DNA of 64,000 nt from JAYWGN01 sp043778255 (GCA_043778255.1 JAYWGN010000052.1:1-64000), one strand, 5' to 3'; shown: positions 8,219-15,908, counted from the stretch's first letter. Made by a program: numbers and translations. Notes: generated by a model not told the origin, from the letters alone.

Positions 8219-8362
8219 ACATACACCATATATAAGTGTGGTATAGCGAGGAAATAATATGCCTAACCATTCATTGTTTTTGGTGAGGTTGAACTGTGCT
8301 AATACTTCCTGATCTGTTAAGTTGTGGTATGTATGGCTAGGCTTCAGTGTGTAGTTATATTG
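8219..8362 (-). pseudogene. Displaced N-terminal coding part of the ECF sigma factor
   Basis: Upstream of ATG 8218, in the same frame, codons from 8362 downward read ...L-K-P-S-H-T-Y-H-N-L-T-D-Q-E-V-L-A-Q-F-N-L-T-K. After the A-run (plus-strand T-run 8275-8281) the reading continues only in another frame as N-N-E-W-L-G-I-L-F-P-R-Y-T-T-L-I-Y-G, and then returns to the first frame at the GT repeat (8219-8224) to give M-K-Y-L-K. This order matches Bacteroidota ECF sigma factors (R-Y-T-x-L-x-x-G-V-C-M-K-Y-L-K). One missing base in the A-run and two in the GT run would restore a continuous gene. No ATG is seen for the N-terminus; CTG 8347 is a possible start. Confidence 0.6.
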
Positions 8363-8412
8363 TTATATTGGGTAGATGCTTTTAATTGTAATATCCATAC
8401 GGAAGTACCTAC

Positions 8413-8823
8413 TTATTTTTTAAATAAATTTATAATTGCAGTGTCCCAATGTAGCATTTTAAATGCGGTATAAAATAATATTATTGCAAATATTTTTTTG
8501 AGGGTTTCCTGGTTTATCCTAAGTGCAATATTGCTACCTAACAACCCACCAATTACAAAACCTATTGCTATAAAGGCTATTACGCCAAATTGTATAGGTG
8601 TGGCAGTATGTTGGTATTTTTTAAAATAAATAAAAAATGCCAATGCCACTACAGGGAAAGTAAGCACACCTAATGATGTGCCTTGTGCCAAATGCTGATC
8701 ATAATTTAAAAAATATACTAAGCACGGTACAAGTATAATACCACCACCAATACCTACCAAACCACTTAGTATACCGGCTAACAAACCAATACATAATAAG
8801 GTTACTATTAACGATGTTGTCAT
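8413..8823 (-). CDS. TauE/SafE-family permease, half-size
   Basis: 136 residues with about four hydrophobic helices. The N-terminal G-L-L-A-G-I-L-S-G-L-V-G-I-G-G-G-I-I-L-V-P signature of the TauE/SafE (TSUP) family is intact. Full-length members have about 250 residues and two such halves; this protein has only one and would have to dimerise. Half-size versions are known in the family. Substrate (sulfite, sulfonates or other anions) cannot be told. The start lies 1 bp after the ppa stop, indicating co-transcription with ppa. Confidence 0.8.
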   Translation of the reverse strand: MTTSLIVTLLCIGLLAGILSGLVGIGGGIILVPCLVYFLNYDQHLAQGTSLGVLTFPVVALAFFIYFKKYQHTATPIQFGVIAFIAIGFVIGGLLGSNIALRINQETLKKIFAIILFYTAFKMLHWDTAIINLFKK

Positions 8824-8824
8824 A

Positions 8825-9364
8825 CTATTTTGGAAATTTTTGTTGGTATAATTTTATAGCGGTTTCTATTACGGTATAGGCAGTTTCTTTTGGTTGAAAT
8901 TCATCAATAATCACTTTTTTATTTTCCAATACTTTGTATTGTTCAAAAAAGTTTTTTAATTCGTTTATAAAATGTGTGGGTAATTCCGCAATGTTTTTGA
9001 TATGGTTTACTTCGGGGTCGTTGGTTGCAACAGCTATTATTTTATCGTCGTGTTCGCCTTGGTCAATCATTTGCATATTGCCTATAACGGTGGCTTGTAC
9101 CAAGCAAAGTGGTACTACATCTACACTACATAGTACCAGTATATCCAAAGGGTCGCCATCGTCGCCAAGGGTTTGGGGTATAAAGCCATAGTTAATAGGG
9201 TAGTGGAACGAGCTGTATATTACACGGTCAAGCTTAATTAAGCCACTTGCTTTGTCTATTTCAAATTTTGCTCTACTACCTTTTGGTATTTCAATTAATG
9301 CATTTACTATTTGTGGCTGTGCAGCTCCTGTTACTACTTCGTGCCAAGGGTGTTGTGTGGGCAT
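8825..9364 (-). CDS. ppa: Inorganic pyrophosphatase (family I)
   Basis: 179 residues. Hydrolyses pyrophosphate to phosphate in the cytosol, pulling biosynthetic reactions forward. The family I motifs are present: E-I-P-K-G-S-R-A-K-F-E-I-D, the Y-P-x-N-Y-G-F-I-P-Q-T segment, and the Mg-binding D-G-D-P-L-D-I-L-V-L loop, followed by M-I-D-Q-G-E-H-D-D-K-I-I. Length is typical. The half-size permease gene follows immediately. Confidence 0.95.
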   Translation of the reverse strand: MPTQHPWHEVVTGAAQPQIVNALIEIPKGSRAKFEIDKASGLIKLDRVIYSSFHYPINYGFIPQTLGDDGDPLDILVLCSVDVVPLCLVQATVIGNMQMIDQGEHDDKIIAVATNDPEVNHIKNIAELPTHFINELKNFFEQYKVLENKKVIIDEFQPKETAYTVIETAIKLYQQKFPK

Positions 9365-9365
9365 T

Positions 9366-9570
9366 CTTTTAATTGATAATTTTTAATTGACAATTGACAA
9401 TTTTGATTTGTATTTTAATTGATTTATTTTAATAAAAAAAATATTTTGTCAAAACTTGTAATAAATAAGAACATTTTGCTAATCATATACTAATAAAGTG
9501 ATGTAATTAAATAGTAACTTATTGTAATAAATTAATTAATAATTGTCAATTATCAATTGTCAATTATTAA
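9366..9570. repeat. AT-rich spacer with AATTGTCA/AATTATCA repeats at both ends
   Basis: The 200-bp gap between the M23-like gene and ppa has no gene. Near ppa it reads TTAATTGACAATTGACAATT (9377-9406 region), and next to the M23-like stop codon it reads AATTGTCAATTATCAATTG and onward (9540-9570). The two ends are roughly inverted copies of each other. The same short unit recurs at 18840-18870 and 35571-35608. No promoter motif was clear. Confidence 0.6.
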
Positions 9571-10913
9571 TGTCTTATCCATCTTTCAGGGTTTTCTATT
9601 TTATTATCTCTAAACATCATAAATTCCAATACCCCACGGCCGGTACCTTCTTCACTTGTAGCACATTTGCCCAATGCCTGGCCTGTTGTAACTGCTTGGC
9701 CTACACTTACCGTTGTACTGCTTAGGTTGGCATATACCGATTTGTATTTACCATGAGTTATAAATACTGTTTTGGTACCATCATCTTCTTGTATGGAGCT
9801 TACTGTGCCGTTAAATACTGCAACGGCTATAGTACCTGCACTACTAGTTTCAAATGTGGTACTTTCATTATTAAATTCAATACCACCTGGTAATTTTTGT
9901 AAACCAAACCTAGTACTTATATAACTACCTTGTAATGGAAAGGGTAGCTTACCTCTATTTTGCTCAAACGATGCACTTAATGCAACCTCAGCAGGTGCAT
10001 ACAGTGGTTCGTTTATAGGCTTAGGTTTTGGTGCTATTGGCTTTACCTTTACAACCTCTACTGGTGGTTTGGTATTATTAGCTTTTGCATCACGTATTGC
10101 TTTTGCTCTAGCTGCTGCTTCTGCTTTGGCTTCTGCATCGGCAATAGCTTTTAGTCTTTTTGTTTCGGCCTCTACAGCCTTTCTTCTAGCTAGTTCTTCT
10201 CTTTTGCCAATGGCAATAATCATTGCTGTAATTTTGGCTTGTTTACGTTTTCGCAAGGCAATTTCGGTCGATATATTTCGCTCTTTACTATTAATTTCTT
10301 TTATGGTTATATCCAATTTATTTTTACTACCAGCCATTTCATTTAGTTCTACATTTTGATTTTGTATAACGTTTGTTTTCTCTTTTTTCTTGTTATCCAA
10401 ATCCTGTGTTTTGCCTTGCAAATATTCTTTATATTTTTTTATATCTTCTGCTTGCCTTGCTCTGTAGTTACGGTAGCTTTTGAGGTATTGTATTCGTTTA
10501 AGGGCATCGTTAAAGCTATTGCTCGAAAATATGAAGGCTAAAAAATTGTAATTGTTTCTGTTTTTGTAAGCATATACAATACTTTTAGCATAAGCTTTTT
10601 TTAGGGTATCAAGTTTGGCATTTAGTCCATTTATTTCTCGTTGGGTGGTAGTCATATCTCTATCAATCATATTAATCTCCCTACCTATATTATCAACCAA
10701 ACGTTGTTGGGTAGCCATTTTATCTTGTATTATTCTTATATCGCCAAATGATTTTTTTCGGCTTCCCTCCATTATACTTAATTGCTTTTGCAACTCTACT
10801 AGTTCTTTTTTTATACCATCACGTTCTTTAAATAATTCAGTTTTATTATCCTGTGCCTTTACAGTAAGTATTAATAAGGTTTGTATAAGTAAGATTAATA
10901 TATATTTTAGCAT
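9567..10913 (-). CDS. EnvC-like peptidoglycan-associated protein with degenerate M23 domain
   Basis: About 448 residues: signal peptide (MLKYILILLIQTLLILTVKAQ), long coiled coils (about 25-270), a basic/Ala-rich linker (about 245-300, with Pro-Lys repeats), and a C-terminal M23 (LytM) fold (about 325-445) with G-S-Y-I-S-T-R-F-G. The zinc ligands of active M23 enzymes (H-x3-D and H-x-H) are not recognisable: the first site reads L-P-G-G-I-E-F-N-N and the last reads L-E-F-M-M-F. This fits an EnvC/NlpD-type activator of amidases more than a hydrolase. ATG 10913 is chosen over an ATG 12 bases upstream because it starts the signal peptide. It lies downstream of the DUF4292 lipoprotein and dut. Confidence 0.83.
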   Translation of the reverse strand: MLKYILILLIQTLLILTVKAQDNKTELFKERDGIKKELVELQKQLSIMEGSRKKSFGDIRIIQDKMATQQRLVDNIGREINMIDRDMTTTQREINGLNAKLDTLKKAYAKSIVYAYKNRNNYNFLAFIFSSNSFNDALKRIQYLKSYRNYRARQAEDIKKYKEYLQGKTQDLDNKKKEKTNVIQNQNVELNEMAGSKNKLDITIKEINSKERNISTEIALRKRKQAKITAMIIAIGKREELARRKAVEAETKRLKAIADAEAKAEAAARAKAIRDAKANNTKPPVEVVKVKPIAPKPKPINEPLYAPAEVALSASFEQNRGKLPFPLQGSYISTRFGLQKLPGGIEFNNESTTFETSSAGTIAVAVFNGTVSSIQEDDGTKTVFITHGKYKSVYANLSSTTVSVGQAVTTGQALGKCATSEEGTGRGVLEFMMFRDNKIENPERWIRH

Positions 10914-11018
10914 AGTATAGTTCAATTAATTAAAAATAATGCATTACTGCAAAAATAGCAAAGCATTATCAAAGCAAATGCTTAATATTTGGAAACATTG
11001 CTGACCAATAACAGACTG

Positions 11019-11846
11019 CTACTTTCTTTTATAATTACTTGGTATGGCAAATGGATAGTTCAAAGTTTCGTTAAATTGGTACTGTTTAAAATTTAGTTTT
11101 ATTTCAATTTTTACTTTCTCTGATATTACAATATTTCTATCTTTTGCAAAAAGTTTTCCATCTTTTAATTCATATTCATCGTAGCTAAGGTCACAGGTTC
11201 TATTTCGGTTGGCATTTACATCATCTAATTTGCTGTGTTGTATTGTATAGTTATCATTACTTACAGTAATTAAATGCTTAAACAAATCATTAATACAAAG
11301 CACTGTAGTAGTTTTTTCATACTTTTTAATATTACTAATTGGTTTGTTAAAGTATACAGGATTGCCCACTATTAAATTTTCAATAGTTGCAAAGTCAAAA
11401 GATATTTGAGCTACATCTTGTAAATAATCAAAAGACCTTGCTGTATAATTTTTGTTGTATTTATCTAATATTAATATACTGTCTTTTGTAATTAGAATAC
11501 GACCCATGGTAATTCCAAATTTTTCAATATTAATCCAAATTATACTATCATGTTTTATTCGTATAAATGCATTTACCTCAGGAAAGTTTTGGTCGGGTGC
11601 TATATAATCTAACCTTGCTTTTGCCGAAAATGTAGCGTAGTTTATTTTATTAGCATTTATTTTATTAAATGCTTCATTGGCTATATTTATAGAGTCGTTG
11701 TTGGTATTTGTTTTTACAATTATTTGGGTTACTACACTATCTTGTTTAGTTACGGCTTGAGGTATTTTACGTTTGGAACCACAGTTAGCGGCACTCATTA
11801 CAATGGCAGTAAGCAATAATATATATAGGTTGTTCAAATATTTCAT
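11019..11846 (-). CDS. DUF4292 lipoprotein
   Basis: 275 residues with a lipoprotein signal (M-S-A-A-N-C, lipobox Cys near residue 22) and then a beta-rich domain resembling LolA/LolB-like outer-membrane proteins, as in DUF4292 (I-K-H-D-S-I-I-W-I-N-I... G-I-T-M-G-R-I-L-I-T-K-D-S). Function is not established; a role in lipoprotein or outer-membrane assembly is inferred from the fold. Order dut - DUF4292 - M23-like on one strand suggests a unit linking this lipoprotein with cell-wall remodelling. Confidence 0.8.
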   Translation of the reverse strand: MKYLNNLYILLLTAIVMSAANCGSKRKIPQAVTKQDSVVTQIIVKTNTNNDSINIANEAFNKINANKINYATFSAKARLDYIAPDQNFPEVNAFIRIKHDSIIWINIEKFGITMGRILITKDSILILDKYNKNYTARSFDYLQDVAQISFDFATIENLIVGNPVYFNKPISNIKKYEKTTTVLCINDLFKHLITVSNDNYTIQHSKLDDVNANRNRTCDLSYDEYELKDGKLFAKDRNIVISEKVKIEIKLNFKQYQFNETLNYPFAIPSNYKRK

Positions 11847-11876
11847 TTCGTAATTTATTTTATTAAAGTCTACGTC

Positions 11877-12311
11877 TCATTTTACTCCACTACTACCAAA
11901 GCCACCTGTGTTACGTTCTGTTTCATCTAATGTAGTTACTTGCTGCCATTGCAAAGATGCTACATTTTGCAAAACCATTTGTGCTATTCTATCACCATTA
12001 ACAATTGTTTGTGAACTATTACTAAGGTTTATTAGTATTACTTTTAGTTCGCCTCTATAATCAGCATCTATAGTACCGGGTGAGTTAAGGCAAGTAATGC
12101 CGTTTTTTATAGCTAAGCCACTACGTGGTCGTACTTGTATTTCGTAGCCTTGTGGTATGGCAACATACAAGCCAGTAGGTATTAATGCTCTTTCTAACGG
12201 TTGCAGTACTATTGGTTCGGTTACAAATGCTCTAATATCTAACCCACTTGCACCTGCTGTAGCATACTCTGGCAAAGGGTTTGTTGATGTATTAATTATT
12301 TTAACTTCCAT
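11877..12311 (-). CDS. dut: dUTP diphosphatase
   Basis: 144 residues, trimeric dUTPase. It hydrolyses dUTP to dUMP, which keeps uracil out of DNA and feeds dTMP synthesis. All five motifs are visible: A-G-A-S-G-L-D-I-R-A (I), R-P-R-S-G-L-A (II), G-T-I-D-A-D-Y-R-G-E (III), R-I-A-Q-M-V (IV) and the Gly-rich R-N-T-G-G-F-G-S-S-G tail (V). It is 33 bp downstream of the cyanophycinase gene, with the gap made of TTAATTATT repeats, and 30 bp upstream of the DUF4292 gene. Confidence 0.96.
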   Translation of the reverse strand: MEVKIINTSTNPLPEYATAGASGLDIRAFVTEPIVLQPLERALIPTGLYVAIPQGYEIQVRPRSGLAIKNGITCLNSPGTIDADYRGELKVILINLSNSSQTIVNGDRIAQMVLQNVASLQWQQVTTLDETERNTGGFGSSGVK

Positions 12312-12344
12312 CTTTGTTATTAATTATTAATTATTAATTGTTCA

Positions 12345-13235
12345 CTAAACCACTTCTACATATTTCCTAACTACTGCTGCATTTATTTCGGGTACAAAAG
12401 CTCTTTCATTTACCCAAAAACCATTCCCCATTTCGCAGAAATGTACTTTTATGTTTTCAATACTTATAGGGTTTCCCTCTTCAATATCGGCAATATTACA
12501 ATGCCTTATTTGGTGCCCATCTATTATCATTACTAGCCCACTACCAATTGCCTCCATTTTGTTACCTTCGGTTATAAGCATACCTGTATCTTCGCCAAGC
12601 CCAATGCCTATACAGCCAGGGTTTGCAGCTACAGCTTGTGCTAGTCGGGCAAACCGTCCACGTTTTTCAAAGTGGCTATCAAATATTACATTATCCATAA
12701 ATGCTAGGCCAGTAGTAATTTTTACTTCGCCTTTAAGGTGTCCAATAGCTGCATCACCTTCATATATCATAGTATTACTCATAGCCATTGCACCTGCACT
12801 TGTACCTGCTATCAAAAAGTTTTCGTTGGTGTAACGTTCTGTAATAATTTGCAAAAATTCAGTACCTCCAAATATACTACTCAGCCTCAGTTGGTTGCCT
12901 CCGCTAAACATAAGGGCATCACATTTTTTTACCCTATCTAGGTAGCCTTGTTCGGTTACATTTGCCCTATCTCGTATATGCATAATGCCAATATTGGTAC
13001 AACCTATTTTATGAAAAGCATTTTCATAATTGTTGCCCACTTCAATTGGTATCATACTTGCAGTAGTTATTACTTCTATTATTGGGTTTTGCTTACCAGT
13101 TTCAGTAACTATACGTTTAAGCACACCTAACTCCGAAAAATTGTGATTATTCGTTTGCACTTTTACAATATCTTCCTCATCACCTTTGTTTTCGGCACCG
13201 CCTATTGCTATTAGTTTACCTTTTGGTATTGTCAT
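12345..13235 (-). CDS. Cyanophycinase-like serine peptidase (family S51)
   Basis: 296 residues. Family S51 enzymes cut cyanophycin (multi-L-arginyl-poly-L-aspartate) into beta-Asp-Arg dipeptides. Visible are the F-S-G-G-N-Q motif near residue 110 and the nucleophile elbow G-T-S-A-G-A with Ser near 146, followed by the later D-x-H-F-x-x-R-G-R segment. No cyanophycin synthetase (cphA) is in the window, so the enzyme may act on imported polymer or on another beta-linked peptide. It has its own -7 motif and is followed by dut. Confidence 0.85.
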   Translation of the reverse strand: MTIPKGKLIAIGGAENKGDEEDIVKVQTNNHNFSELGVLKRIVTETGKQNPIIEVITTASMIPIEVGNNYENAFHKIGCTNIGIMHIRDRANVTEQGYLDRVKKCDALMFSGGNQLRLSSIFGGTEFLQIITERYTNENFLIAGTSAGAMAMSNTMIYEGDAAIGHLKGEVKITTGLAFMDNVIFDSHFEKRGRFARLAQAVAANPGCIGIGLGEDTGMLITEGNKMEAIGSGLVMIIDGHQIRHCNIADIEEGNPISIENIKVHFCEMGNGFWVNERAFVPEINAAVVRKYVEVV

Positions 13236-13260
13236 GTATTGTATAAGTATGGTATATCTA

Positions 13261-13268
13261 CAAAAATA
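13261..13268 (-). promoter_or_regulatory. -7 promoter motif upstream of the cyanophycinase gene
   Basis: Minus-strand TATTTTTG fits TAnnTTTG, 26 bases before ATG 13235. No clear -33 element. Confidence 0.35.
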
Positions 13269-13360
13269 ACAGTTTTGTGGGTGAAATGCTTAATTTGTAG
13301 TAAACAATTGTGTACAACTAATGTAAAATATAAAATTAAAATGTAGTAGTTGGGGATTTT

Positions 13361-13618
13361 TCAATAATGGTATTTACAAGCTATTATCTCTATATAATCG
13401 TTTAGTACACCATACATCAATCTATGTTCATCGCTAATTCTACGTGACCAACAACCTGCAAAATCATATTTTAAGCCCACAGGTTTGCCCGTTCCTACAA
13501 CGGTGTTTAGGCAGTTTCTATTATTAACTTTTTTTAAGCGACTATGTATTTGTTTATTTTCAATAAGCCAATCATTATATTGTTCAAATGCAACAGGAGT
13601 AAATAAAATTTTTCTCAT
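13361..13618 (-). CDS. YoeB/Txe-type mRNA interferase toxin, probably inactive
   Basis: 85 residues over the full family length. N-terminus M-R-K-I-L-F-T-P-x-A-F-E-Q-Y, the W-S-R-R-I-x-D-E-H-R-L core and the C-terminal C-K-Y-H-Y are conserved. These toxins cleave mRNA on the ribosome. Of the E. coli YoeB active-site residues, Arg65, His83 and Tyr84 have counterparts (R66, H84, Y85), but the position of Glu46 is Val47 (G-K-P-V-G-L where most members have G-K-P-E-x-L). The segment before it (V-N-N-R-N-C-L-N) also departs from the consensus. It overlaps the antitoxin stop by an ATGA junction. Inactivity is an inference. Confidence 0.82.
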   Translation of the reverse strand: MRKILFTPVAFEQYNDWLIENKQIHSRLKKVNNRNCLNTVVGTGKPVGLKYDFAGCWSRRISDEHRLMYGVLNDYIEIIACKYHY

Positions 13619-13839
13619 AAATCGTCAATAACTTTTTCTATAAAGTTATTTTTATTTGCTTGTTCTATTGACTCCAATATTATAGCTTTATTGGTAGGGC
13701 TTTCCATTAAGTATGCAGTAGTGTCTAACTCTTAAATAATGGTAATAGCTATTGGGTTAGATTTATATACTTTTTTTATAGCTTCTATTATATCTTCTGT
13801 AATATCTTGTGCCGAATTAAAATGGTATGTAGTGTACAT
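13615..13839 (-). pseudogene. YefM/Phd-type antitoxin gene interrupted by a stop codon
   Basis: From ATG 13839 the frame reads MYTTYHFNSAQDITEDIIEA and on to residue 35, meets TAA at 13732-13734, then continues as E-L-D-T-T-A-Y-L-M-E-S-P-T-N-K-A... to a TGA that overlaps the toxin ATG. The part after the stop resembles the C-terminal toxin-binding helix of YefM-like antitoxins (T-A-Y-L-x-x-S-P-x-N). Filling the stop with a sense codon (for example GAA) gives one continuous 74-residue protein of normal length. As sequenced, the toxin-binding half would not be made from this start. Confidence 0.72.
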
Positions 13840-13928
13840 AATTATATATAATTTTAAACTGCTTTTATAAATTTTGTTATAACCAATGTTACTTTATTAT
13901 TGATATTTTTAATAGCATTTATACCTAA

Positions 13929-13963
13929 ATAAAATAAGCAACCCTTTTACAGATTGCTTATTA
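13929..13963 (-). terminator. Intrinsic terminator downstream of yajC
   Basis: ATAAGCAA (13934-13941) pairs with TTGCTTAT (13954-13961). On the minus strand it is followed by TTTTATTT. It lies about 25 bp after the yajC stop and ends the nusB-DUF1573-yajC unit. Confidence 0.65.
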
Positions 13964-13984
13964 TCAAAATTATTGTAAATAAAT

Positions 13985-14320
13985 TTATTTTTTATCTGCC
14001 GTTGCTGGTGCATTTATTTTATTGGTCCACTCCATACTTATTGTACTTTTTTCTACCTTCATATACATACCTGGGCTTACTTCTAACTGTACAGTAGTAC
14101 CATCTTCATTTACTTTGTTAATGGTGCCATGTATGCCAGCAATAGTTACTACTTTAGTTCCTTTTTCAATACTTGTGGCAAATTTTTGTTGCTCCTTGGC
14201 TTTTTTAGCTTGTGGCCTTATCATAAATAACCAAAATACTAATACCATACCGCCTATTAAAAAGTATTGTGCTGTACCCGAACCAGCAGAGGCTTGCATA
14301 AAAAAATAGAGTAAATTCAT
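13985..14320 (-). CDS. yajC: Sec translocase accessory subunit YajC
   Basis: 111 residues: one transmembrane helix (about 19-35, Y-F-L-I-G-G-M-V-L-V-F-W-L-F-M) followed at once by the family hallmark I-R-P-Q-A-K-K-A-K-E-Q, and a small cytosolic domain with the G-T-K-V-V-T-I-A-G-I-H-G motif. YajC associates with SecDF-YidC in the inner membrane. A Gly/Lys-rich tail ends the protein. It is the last gene after nusB and the DUF1573 lipoprotein, an arrangement that is common in Bacteroidota. Confidence 0.93.
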   Translation of the reverse strand: MNLLYFFMQASAGSGTAQYFLIGGMVLVFWLFMIRPQAKKAKEQQKFATSIEKGTKVVTIAGIHGTINKVNEDGTTVQLEVSPGMYMKVEKSTISMEWTNKINAPATADKK

Positions 14321-14373
14321 GTTGTTGATTTTTATATTATTTGTATAATTTTTTTTGTGTACTATGCCGTGTT

Positions 14374-14829
14374 TTAAGGCTTTATCATTTTTGCAGTAAA
14401 GTGTAGCTGCTTATCGGCAGGGTTGGTATTGCTTACTACCGTTATTGTTTTCATTATTTCGTTAGTTTGACCTTCGGCATTAAATAATGCCTTTACCATA
14501 CTTTCTTCGTTGGGTTGTATAAGTCCACTTGGTTTTTGTGGGCTAGTACAGCCACAGCTAGCTGCTACGGAGTTAATACTTAGTGGTTTTGTTCCTGTGT
14601 TTTTAAATCTAAAGCTTACCTCTATTTGTCCTTTGGCAGGTATAGTTCCCAAATCCTTTAAGGTATCTATCCATTGTATTGAAGTTAGCTTTAGGGTGTC
14701 ATTAGCGGTTATTATATTGGTACTATTATCACCTGCCACAAAGCCTGGCGATATTTTTTTTTCGGTCGTTTTGCAACTTATAATTACACTCAATAGCAGT
14801 ATTGGTAGTATGTATTTTAGTATATTCAT
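14374..14829 (-). CDS. DUF1573 lipoprotein
   Basis: 151 residues from ATG 14829 (an ATG 18 bases upstream would precede the signal sequence with charged residues). A lipoprotein signal ends in S-V-I-I-S-C; the mature part is one Ig-like DUF1573 domain with the hallmark A-S-C-G-C-T-S-P. Function is unknown; the domain resembles other ASH/Ig-like surface modules. Two further DUF1573 proteins are encoded at 51999 and 52642. Here it sits between nusB and yajC. Confidence 0.85.
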   Translation of the reverse strand: MNILKYILPILLLSVIISCKTTEKKISPGFVAGDNSTNIITANDTLKLTSIQWIDTLKDLGTIPAKGQIEVSFRFKNTGTKPLSINSVAASCGCTSPQKPSGLIQPNEESMVKALFNAEGQTNEIMKTITVVSNTNPADKQLHFTAKMIKP

Positions 14830-14871
14830 ATCATATATTTTTTGCAAAATTAATAAAAATAAGTAGGGTAT

Positions 14872-15798
14872 TTAAAATCTTCTAAAATCAGTTTTTTGTA
14901 ATTTATCGTCCCTCACCAAATCCTTATGCACACCATCTAATATACCATTAACAAAATGTCCGCTTTGTGGTGTGCTATATGCTTTGGCAATATCTATAAA
15001 CTCGTTAATGGTTACTTTTACAGGTATTGTTTCAAAGTAAAGCAACTCACCAATGCCTAGCTGTATTATTATCATATCTAATTTGGCTACACGTTCAGGA
15101 TCCCAGTTTTTAAGTTTGGTTTTGGCATAGTCCATTATAGTGGTTTGGTTACTATAGTAGGTATTTACTAATTCATTAGCATAGGTTTCTTTATCGGCAG
15201 TTACTATTTTGGTAAACTGTACATTTTTTGGTTTTTCTAAAGCTTGGTTTACTATTAAGTGCAACATTTCAATATCATCATCATAATTTTGAAATTGCTC
15301 ATTTATACCGTTCTCCACATCCTCATCACCAAGTATGAGGTTGTTAAATATAAATTTCATTATAGCTCCATCCTCCTCTATTGTACGGCTGCCTTGGTTT
15401 ATGTAATTATTATACTCATCAGTAAGTTCCAATGCTGTAAATATTTGCTTCACCAAATCTTTTTCTACCATGGCTTCGGCATTGGTATTTTTACAAGCTG
15501 TTTCAAATGTACGGTTTTCTAACAATTGCCATATTATATCGTTACCAGCTATTTTGGTATTTATTACAAGGTCAGCAGCAGTGGGTAAGTGTTTGCTAGC
15601 TTTTTGGTTGCTGTATATTTCTACATATTTGGCTACATCAACCGTAAGGCAAATTAAGTAATTAAGTAAGGTACTAGTGTGTAAAAATTTTGTTTGTAAC
15701 GCTTTGTTAACTTCTGCTCTATTAGGTGTAATACCTGCTACATTAAAGCTGTATATTACTTGTAAAGCTTTAATTCTAATATTTCGTCTATTTATCAT
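14872..15798 (-). CDS. nusB: Transcription antitermination factor NusB, extended form
   Basis: 308 residues from ATG 15798. It begins M-I-N-R-R-N-I-R-I-K-A-L-Q-V-I-Y-S-F and has the NusB core in the C-terminal half (K-L-D-x-I-I-I-Q-L-G-I-G-E-L... V-T-I-N-E-F-I-D-I-A-K-A-Y-S... F-V-N-G-I-L-D). Classical NusB has about 140 residues; Bacteroidota forms carry an N-terminal extension, as here. It binds boxA RNA with NusE during rRNA transcription. An ATG 33 bases upstream is rejected because a -7 promoter motif (15829-15836) would overlap it. Confidence 0.9.
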   Translation of the reverse strand: MINRRNIRIKALQVIYSFNVAGITPNRAEVNKALQTKFLHTSTLLNYLICLTVDVAKYVEIYSNQKASKHLPTAADLVINTKIAGNDIIWQLLENRTFETACKNTNAEAMVEKDLVKQIFTALELTDEYNNYINQGSRTIEEDGAIMKFIFNNLILGDEDVENGINEQFQNYDDDIEMLHLIVNQALEKPKNVQFTKIVTADKETYANELVNTYYSNQTTIMDYAKTKLKNWDPERVAKLDMIIIQLGIGELLYFETIPVKVTINEFIDIAKAYSTPQSGHFVNGILDGVHKDLVRDDKLQKTDFRRF

Positions 15799-15828
15799 TG
15801 CATCAAGGAACTTTGGTGTATTGCGGTG

Positions 15829-15836
15829 CAAAGTTA
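15829..15836 (-). promoter_or_regulatory. -7 promoter motif upstream of nusB
   Basis: Minus-strand TAACTTTG fits TAnnTTTG and lies about 31 bases before ATG 15798; it decides the start of nusB. No clear -33 element. Confidence 0.4.
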
Positions 15837-15892
15837 CTATACTATTTATAAGTAGCCAGTACTATTTTACTATTTAACTATTAGTTTTTTTT

Positions 15893-15908
15893 ATCCGCCA
15901 TGGCGGAT
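15893..15908. repeat. Perfect 16-bp palindrome in the nusB / deacetylase intergenic region
   Basis: ATCCGCCATGGCGGAT reads the same on both strands and is strikingly GC-rich against its AT-rich surroundings. The 320-bp region holds two divergent -7 motifs and no gene. It could be an operator or a fragment of a dispersed repeat; nothing favours one. Confidence 0.5.

Noticed and set aside
8413..8823. Frameshifted remnant of a full-length TauE/SafE permease
   Set aside because: The upstream and downstream DNA is taken by ppa and the sigma gene, no second half is visible in any frame, and half-size members are known.
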